Positions 34,031 to 36,813 of a DNA stretch of 36,813 bases are shown here, one piece after another. Origin of the DNA: Brenneria izbisi (GTDB lineage: Bacteria > Pseudomonadota > Gammaproteobacteria > Enterobacterales > Enterobacteriaceae); contig NZ_JAMPJU010000018.1 in NCBI RefSeq assembly GCF_025840185.1, positions 1-36,813 of the forward strand. The letters run 5' to 3'. The notes under the pieces are model-generated. The model did not search any database. It was not told the origin of the DNA and saw only the letters and a list, made by a program, of their open reading frames with translations. Each line of letters begins with the position of its first letter. The stretch's first letter is position 1. Position numbers and translations under genes: made by a program.

Positions 34031-34627
34031 ATGTCTGATATTACGTATGAACGCGCTTCTAAGCGAGTGAGGCCGCATCGTGGTTGGGCCATTATGGAGA
34101 ATGCCGCGGTAGCTTTGGCCGTTATTGGCGTCATCGTGGTCATTCTGGGTAGCATCTATATGCTGTGGGCGCGTAAGAATGTGGCTTCTGAAGTGACTAG
34201 CTATCAGAATTTGATCACCAGTGCGCAAGGTTTGCTGAAAGGTTCCGGAGGGTACAATTTCAGTAGCGGAACAAAGATGACAGGCTCTCTGATTCAGGTC
34301 GGTGGCGCAAAAGGCGTAACCATACAAGGGACGGCAAGTTCGGGAACCGCAACACTCTGGAATACCTGGGGAGGACAGATCATCCTAACACCTGTTGCGG
34401 CCAATGGGTTTAATAATGGATTCACGCTTACGTCAGAGAAAATTCCTCAGGATGCTTGTATTACGATTGCGACGCGCATGAGTGCTGGCGGTGTGGTATC
34501 TGGCATCACTATCAACAGCAGTTCCCATGCTGACGGTCAGGTATCACTCGAAACAGCAGGTACGGAGTGTCTGGCCGACAGTGGTCGAACCGGGCAAAAC
34601 AAGCTGACTTTTACTGTTAATGGTTAA
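34031..34627 (+). CDS. pilS: PilS major type IVB prepilin
   Basis: The prepilin has a long leader ending in HRG, cleavage before W of WAIMENAAVALAVIGVIVVI, with Glu at position +5 as in pilins that require N-terminal modification. After the hydrophobic stalk come a region rich in Gly/Ser/Thr and two cysteines (QDACITIA and GTECLAD) in the C-terminal third that can form the pilin disulfide loop. At 198 aa it is the size of R64/SPI-7 PilS. It is the subunit that polymerises into the thin pilus; cleavage would be done by PilU. AAGGAAGGG provides the ribosome site. Confidence 0.95.
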   Translation: MSDITYERASKRVRPHRGWAIMENAAVALAVIGVIVVILGSIYMLWARKNVASEVTSYQNLITSAQGLLKGSGGYNFSSGTKMTGSLIQVGGAKGVTIQGTASSGTATLWNTWGGQIILTPVAANGFNNGFTLTSEKIPQDACITIATRMSAGGVVSGITINSSSHADGQVSLETAGTECLADSGRTGQNKLTFTVNG

Positions 34628-34632
34628 GCATT

Positions 34633-35121
34633 GTGAACAGCGGTGTCTTGCTCATTATTCTGATGCTGCTGTTGCTTCCCGGAGCGGCATCAGCTTTTTG
34701 CTTTGATGCAGCTGGCGCCAAATATCGTATCGATTCGTTGCTGGTAAAAGCAATTGCGATCGGAGAAAGCTCTTTGAACCCTGATGCTGTGAATATCAAT
34801 CTTGATAAAAAAACAAGGCGTGAAGTGAGCCGGGATTATGGTTTGATGCAAGTGAATTCAACCCATATTCCGAAGTTGGTTGCGACTTCCGTTATCCGCG
34901 ACAAACGTGAGTTGCTGACTAAACCATGCCTTAACGTGCAGATCGGCACTTGGATCCTCGCTAAACATTTTCAGGTATGTGGTATCAGTTGGAACTGCCT
35001 GGGGTCGTATAACGCAGGTTTCCGGAAGGATAGGCATGAGACGCGTGAGTCGTATGCGAACCGCATTTATGCAATTTATAAGCGGTTGTTAAAGCAAGAG
35101 CGGGGGATTGTGCTGCCATGA
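34633..35121 (+). CDS. pilT: PilT lytic transglycosylase
   Basis: In the R64-type operon PilT is a periplasmic muramidase that opens peptidoglycan for the pilus, unlike the retraction ATPase of the same name. GTG 34633 leads into a clear signal peptide (MNSGVLLIILMLLLLPGAAS, cleavage after ASA near 21). The SLT domain shows the catalytic Glu45 in IAIGESSLNP, then DYGLMQVNSTHIP and CLGSYNAGF. At 162 aa it is a minimal SLT protein. It overlaps pilU by 4 bp. Confidence 0.95.
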   Translation: MNSGVLLIILMLLLLPGAASAFCFDAAGAKYRIDSLLVKAIAIGESSLNPDAVNINLDKKTRREVSRDYGLMQVNSTHIPKLVATSVIRDKRELLTKPCLNVQIGTWILAKHFQVCGISWNCLGSYNAGFRKDRHETRESYANRIYAIYKRLLKQERGIVLP

Positions 35122-35771
35122 TATTCCAGTTTAATGCACTCGCGCCGTGGTCACTGGTCTTTCTTCTTGGGTTAATGGTTGTTTTCAGCCAGCTCGCACG
35201 TCAGCCACACCAGTTTCTGATTGAATATGGTGTCTCTTATTTATGGGATGAACGCTCAGCTCGTCTGTTTGTGTGGTTCTATGCGCTGGCCGGCACGCTC
35301 ATTGTTATTGCGCCGGCACCGCTTTTTGATCGAATCAGCATAATTCTTTTCCTGGGCTTTATGTTGCAACTCAGCATCATTGATGCAATAGCAGGTTGGT
35401 TGCCCATTGAGTACACAGGCTCTGGGACGGCGGCGGGCCTGTTGGCCATGTTGGGGCATGGTGACCTACTAAGAATTTTTGGGGCGATGGCAGGGATTGG
35501 TTTTTTTTTCGCTGTCGTCCGGTTTTATTTCAATGCAAGGGCAGAACGTGAGGTGCTAGGACTTGGTGATGTCTGGTTGTCGGTGGCCATTACAGCGTGG
35601 TGTGGATGGTCCGGTACTTTGCAGGCGCTGGTTCTCGGTGTGACGGGGTTTGTGGTTTGGCATGCCAGCTCTCGATGCCAACGAAAAGAAGGGCCATTAG
35701 GACCCTGGTTGTGTGCCGGCGCGATGCTGGCATCAATTAACCGTGTATTCAATCCTGTCGTAGTGTGGTGA
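35118..35771 (+). CDS. pilU: PilU prepilin peptidase
   Basis: This 217-aa polytopic membrane protease removes the leaders of PilS and PilV. The two catalytic aspartates of type IV prepilin peptidases are visible: D in LQLSIIDAIAGWLP and the GLGD motif (EVLGLGDVWLS), between membrane segments such as LFVWFYALAGTLIVIAPAPL. It lacks the N-terminal zinc and methylase part of PilD, as is normal in plasmid PilU. The stop is 3 bp before pilV. Confidence 0.94.
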   Translation: MIFQFNALAPWSLVFLLGLMVVFSQLARQPHQFLIEYGVSYLWDERSARLFVWFYALAGTLIVIAPAPLFDRISIILFLGFMLQLSIIDAIAGWLPIEYTGSGTAAGLLAMLGHGDLLRIFGAMAGIGFFFAVVRFYFNARAEREVLGLGDVWLSVAITAWCGWSGTLQALVLGVTGFVVWHASSRCQRKEGPLGPWLCAGAMLASINRVFNPVVVW

Positions 35772-35774
35772 AAG

Positions 35775-36813
35775 ATGAAAATAATGAAACGACTGATGCC
35801 GCACCGCGGCTGGGCCCTGATGGAAATGGGCGTAGCGTTGCTGATTTTGATGAGCGCGGCGATATGGGGAACCTCGCTTTATCAGAATTATACCCAGGAA
35901 TTGCAGTATCAGGTCATGGCTCAGCAGGGTACACGCTTCAAGGTAGCGTTGAAAGGGTATATTGGCCGTTACTACGATACGTTACTTGGCCAGGCGGGAA
36001 CGAATACGCCGGTTATTGTTACTGCGACGATGCTGAAGAACACGGGATTTCTGTCGTCAGGGTTCAGTGAAACAAATTCATCAGGTCAGCGCTGGCAGGG
36101 CGCCATTGTCAAAAACGCACAGAATACGTCTCTGCTTCAGGCATTAACCTATACCCAATCAGGCGCTTCATTGCCATTTAAGGCGCTTCGTTTTATCTCA
36201 ATGAATATGAATGGCGGCGGTTATGTTTGGGAGACTGGCAAAGTCACCGGCGCGATGGGGGCATGGACTGAACCGTTAACGACATTTGGTGTGACAACGA
36301 CACAGGGACAAATTGCGGCCATACTGACAACGGATGAATTGAATGATGCCAAAGAAGAGAGCGATCGTCTTTATCGTTTTGCGGTTACAGGGAAGCCGGA
36401 TTTAAATCGTATGCATACCGCGATTGACATGGGCGGGAATAATATTAATAACGCCGACCAGATAAATGCTGAAAATGATATTACGACGGATAATGGCTGG
36501 TTGGTCACCAAAAATAATAAAGGTTGGATAAATGAAACCCACGGCGGTGGGTTTTATATGGACGACAATGATTGGGTTAAAGCAATCGACGATAAGGGTG
36601 TTAAAGCTGGGAAGTTGTCAGCGACTGGTCGACTCTCTACCGGGGAATATTTAGAGCTACAAAAAGTCGAAATTGCCGGCACGACTTGTCTGACAGATGG
36701 GACCGTAAGCCGTGATGCTTCTGGCTCCATACTTTCCTGCCAATCCGGTGTGTGGAAATCAACCTCTCCAGTCCTGCCAGGCACTATTATGATGTGGGGC
36801 GCGCTGGTGCCTC
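35775..36813 (+). CDS. pilV: PilV minor pilin/tip adhesin, partial (runs off window)
   Basis: The frame from ATG 35775 is open to the end (346 codons). The leader ends HRG, followed by WALMEMGVALLILMSAAIWG with Glu at +5, so PilU should cleave it. The long conserved part has NMNGGGYVWETGKVTGAM, DMGGNNINNADQINAENDIT (a phage-fibre-like turn) and near residue 320-327 CQSGVW. The DNA that encodes this last motif is a shufflon-type site. The final visible residues PGTIMMWGALVP resemble the beginning of a phage tail-collar domain. In R64, PilV forms the pilus tip and its variable end selects the recipient cell; the same is inferred here. Confidence 0.93.
   Translation, partial: MKIMKRLMPHRGWALMEMGVALLILMSAAIWGTSLYQNYTQELQYQVMAQQGTRFKVALKGYIGRYYDTLLGQAGTNTPVIVTATMLKNTGFLSSGFSETNSSGQRWQGAIVKNAQNTSLLQALTYTQSGASLPFKALRFISMNMNGGGYVWETGKVTGAMGAWTEPLTTFGVTTTQGQIAAILTTDELNDAKEESDRLYRFAVTGKPDLNRMHTAIDMGGNNINNADQINAENDITTDNGWLVTKNNKGWINETHGGGFYMDDNDWVKAIDDKGVKAGKLSATGRLSTGEYLELQKVEIAGTTCLTDGTVSRDASGSILSCQSGVWKSTSPVLPGTIMMWGALVP
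36737..36755 (+). other. 19-bp shufflon-type recombination site (sfx-like)
   Basis: CTGCCAATCCGGTGTGTGG matches the remembered R64 sfx consensus GTGCCAATCCGGTNNNTGG at all defined positions but the first. It lies in frame over the CQSGVW codons of pilV, exactly where the constant part of R64 pilV ends. Only one copy is in the window; partner copies and an rci recombinase gene should lie just to the right. Confidence 0.85.

Larger units (their letters stand above)
11453..36813 (+). mobile_element. SPI-7/PAPI-1/PFGI-1-type integrative and conjugative element, left part
   Basis: The tRNA-Phe att repeat is followed directly by parA and then by the family's characteristic gene order: dnaB-like, ICE parB, DUF2857, STY4528-type rep, PFL_4669, topB, STY4534, ssb, pilL to pilV. 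All larger genes run on the plus strand. The element's integrase, relaxase and type IV mating genes are not in the window and should lie to the right. In this family parA stands at the end distant from the intact tRNA gene, as here. Confidence 0.93.

Noticed and set aside
35765..36070. A 101-codon ORF after pilU
   Set aside because: It is out of frame with the prepilin reading frame from 35775, which has the leader, cleavage site, Glu+5 and runs open to the window end.

Overview
The window looks like the chromosome of an enterobacterium, probably a plant-associated member of the Pectobacteriaceae (Dickeya, Pectobacterium, Brenneria group). This is inferred from gene families and island type; no ribosomal or core marker gene is present, so the genus is uncertain. 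Two accessory blocks meet at a remnant of a tRNA-Phe gene at about 11.45 kb.

Left block (1-11.3 kb, GC-rich). It opens inside the 3' part of a very large repetitive BapA/SiiE-like surface adhesin. A complete dedicated type I secretion system follows in the same direction: a TolC-like outer-membrane protein, an LssB/LapB-type ABC exporter and a HlyD/LapC-type adaptor. Next is an unrecognised 422-residue protein with a weak ankyrin-like N-terminus. The block ends in the 5' stub of a P4-type tyrosine integrase on the minus strand.

Right block (11.45-36.8 kb, less GC-rich). This is the leading end of an integrative and conjugative element of the SPI-7/PAPI-1/PFGI-1 type, running off the right edge. 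The last ~48 bp of a tRNA-Phe gene (minus strand) form the attachment repeat. The order is that of the family: parA, an unknown gene, a dnaB-like helicase gene, ICE-type parB, a small zinc-finger gene, a DUF2786-like gene, DUF2857, small ORFs, an STY4528-type replication gene, a PFL_4669-family gene, topB, an STY4534 (DUF3577) gene and ssb. A small cargo patch follows (an ORF with no normal start codon, DUF4160, DUF2442, DUF29). Then comes a full R64-like type IVB thin-pilus operon, pilL to pilV. The genes from parA to the rep gene overlap by a few bases almost throughout and are probably translated as a coupled series. The first half handles maintenance and replication of the excised element; the pil operon makes the mating or adhesion pilus.

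The most unusual signals are non-coding or double-purpose: (1) perfect dyads repeated inside the reading frame of the replication gene; (2) directly after it, five direct repeats of ~105 bp whose dyads show paired changes in both arms; (3) a ~280-nt leader before the STY4534 gene whose last hairpin hides the ribosome binding site; (4) a 19-bp R64 shufflon-type recombination site near the end of the visible part of pilV; (5) an ORF that seems to start at ATA; (6) nearly identical terminator segments bracketing three of the cargo genes. Together, 18.75-19.87 kb is a good candidate for the replication or partition locus of the ICE.
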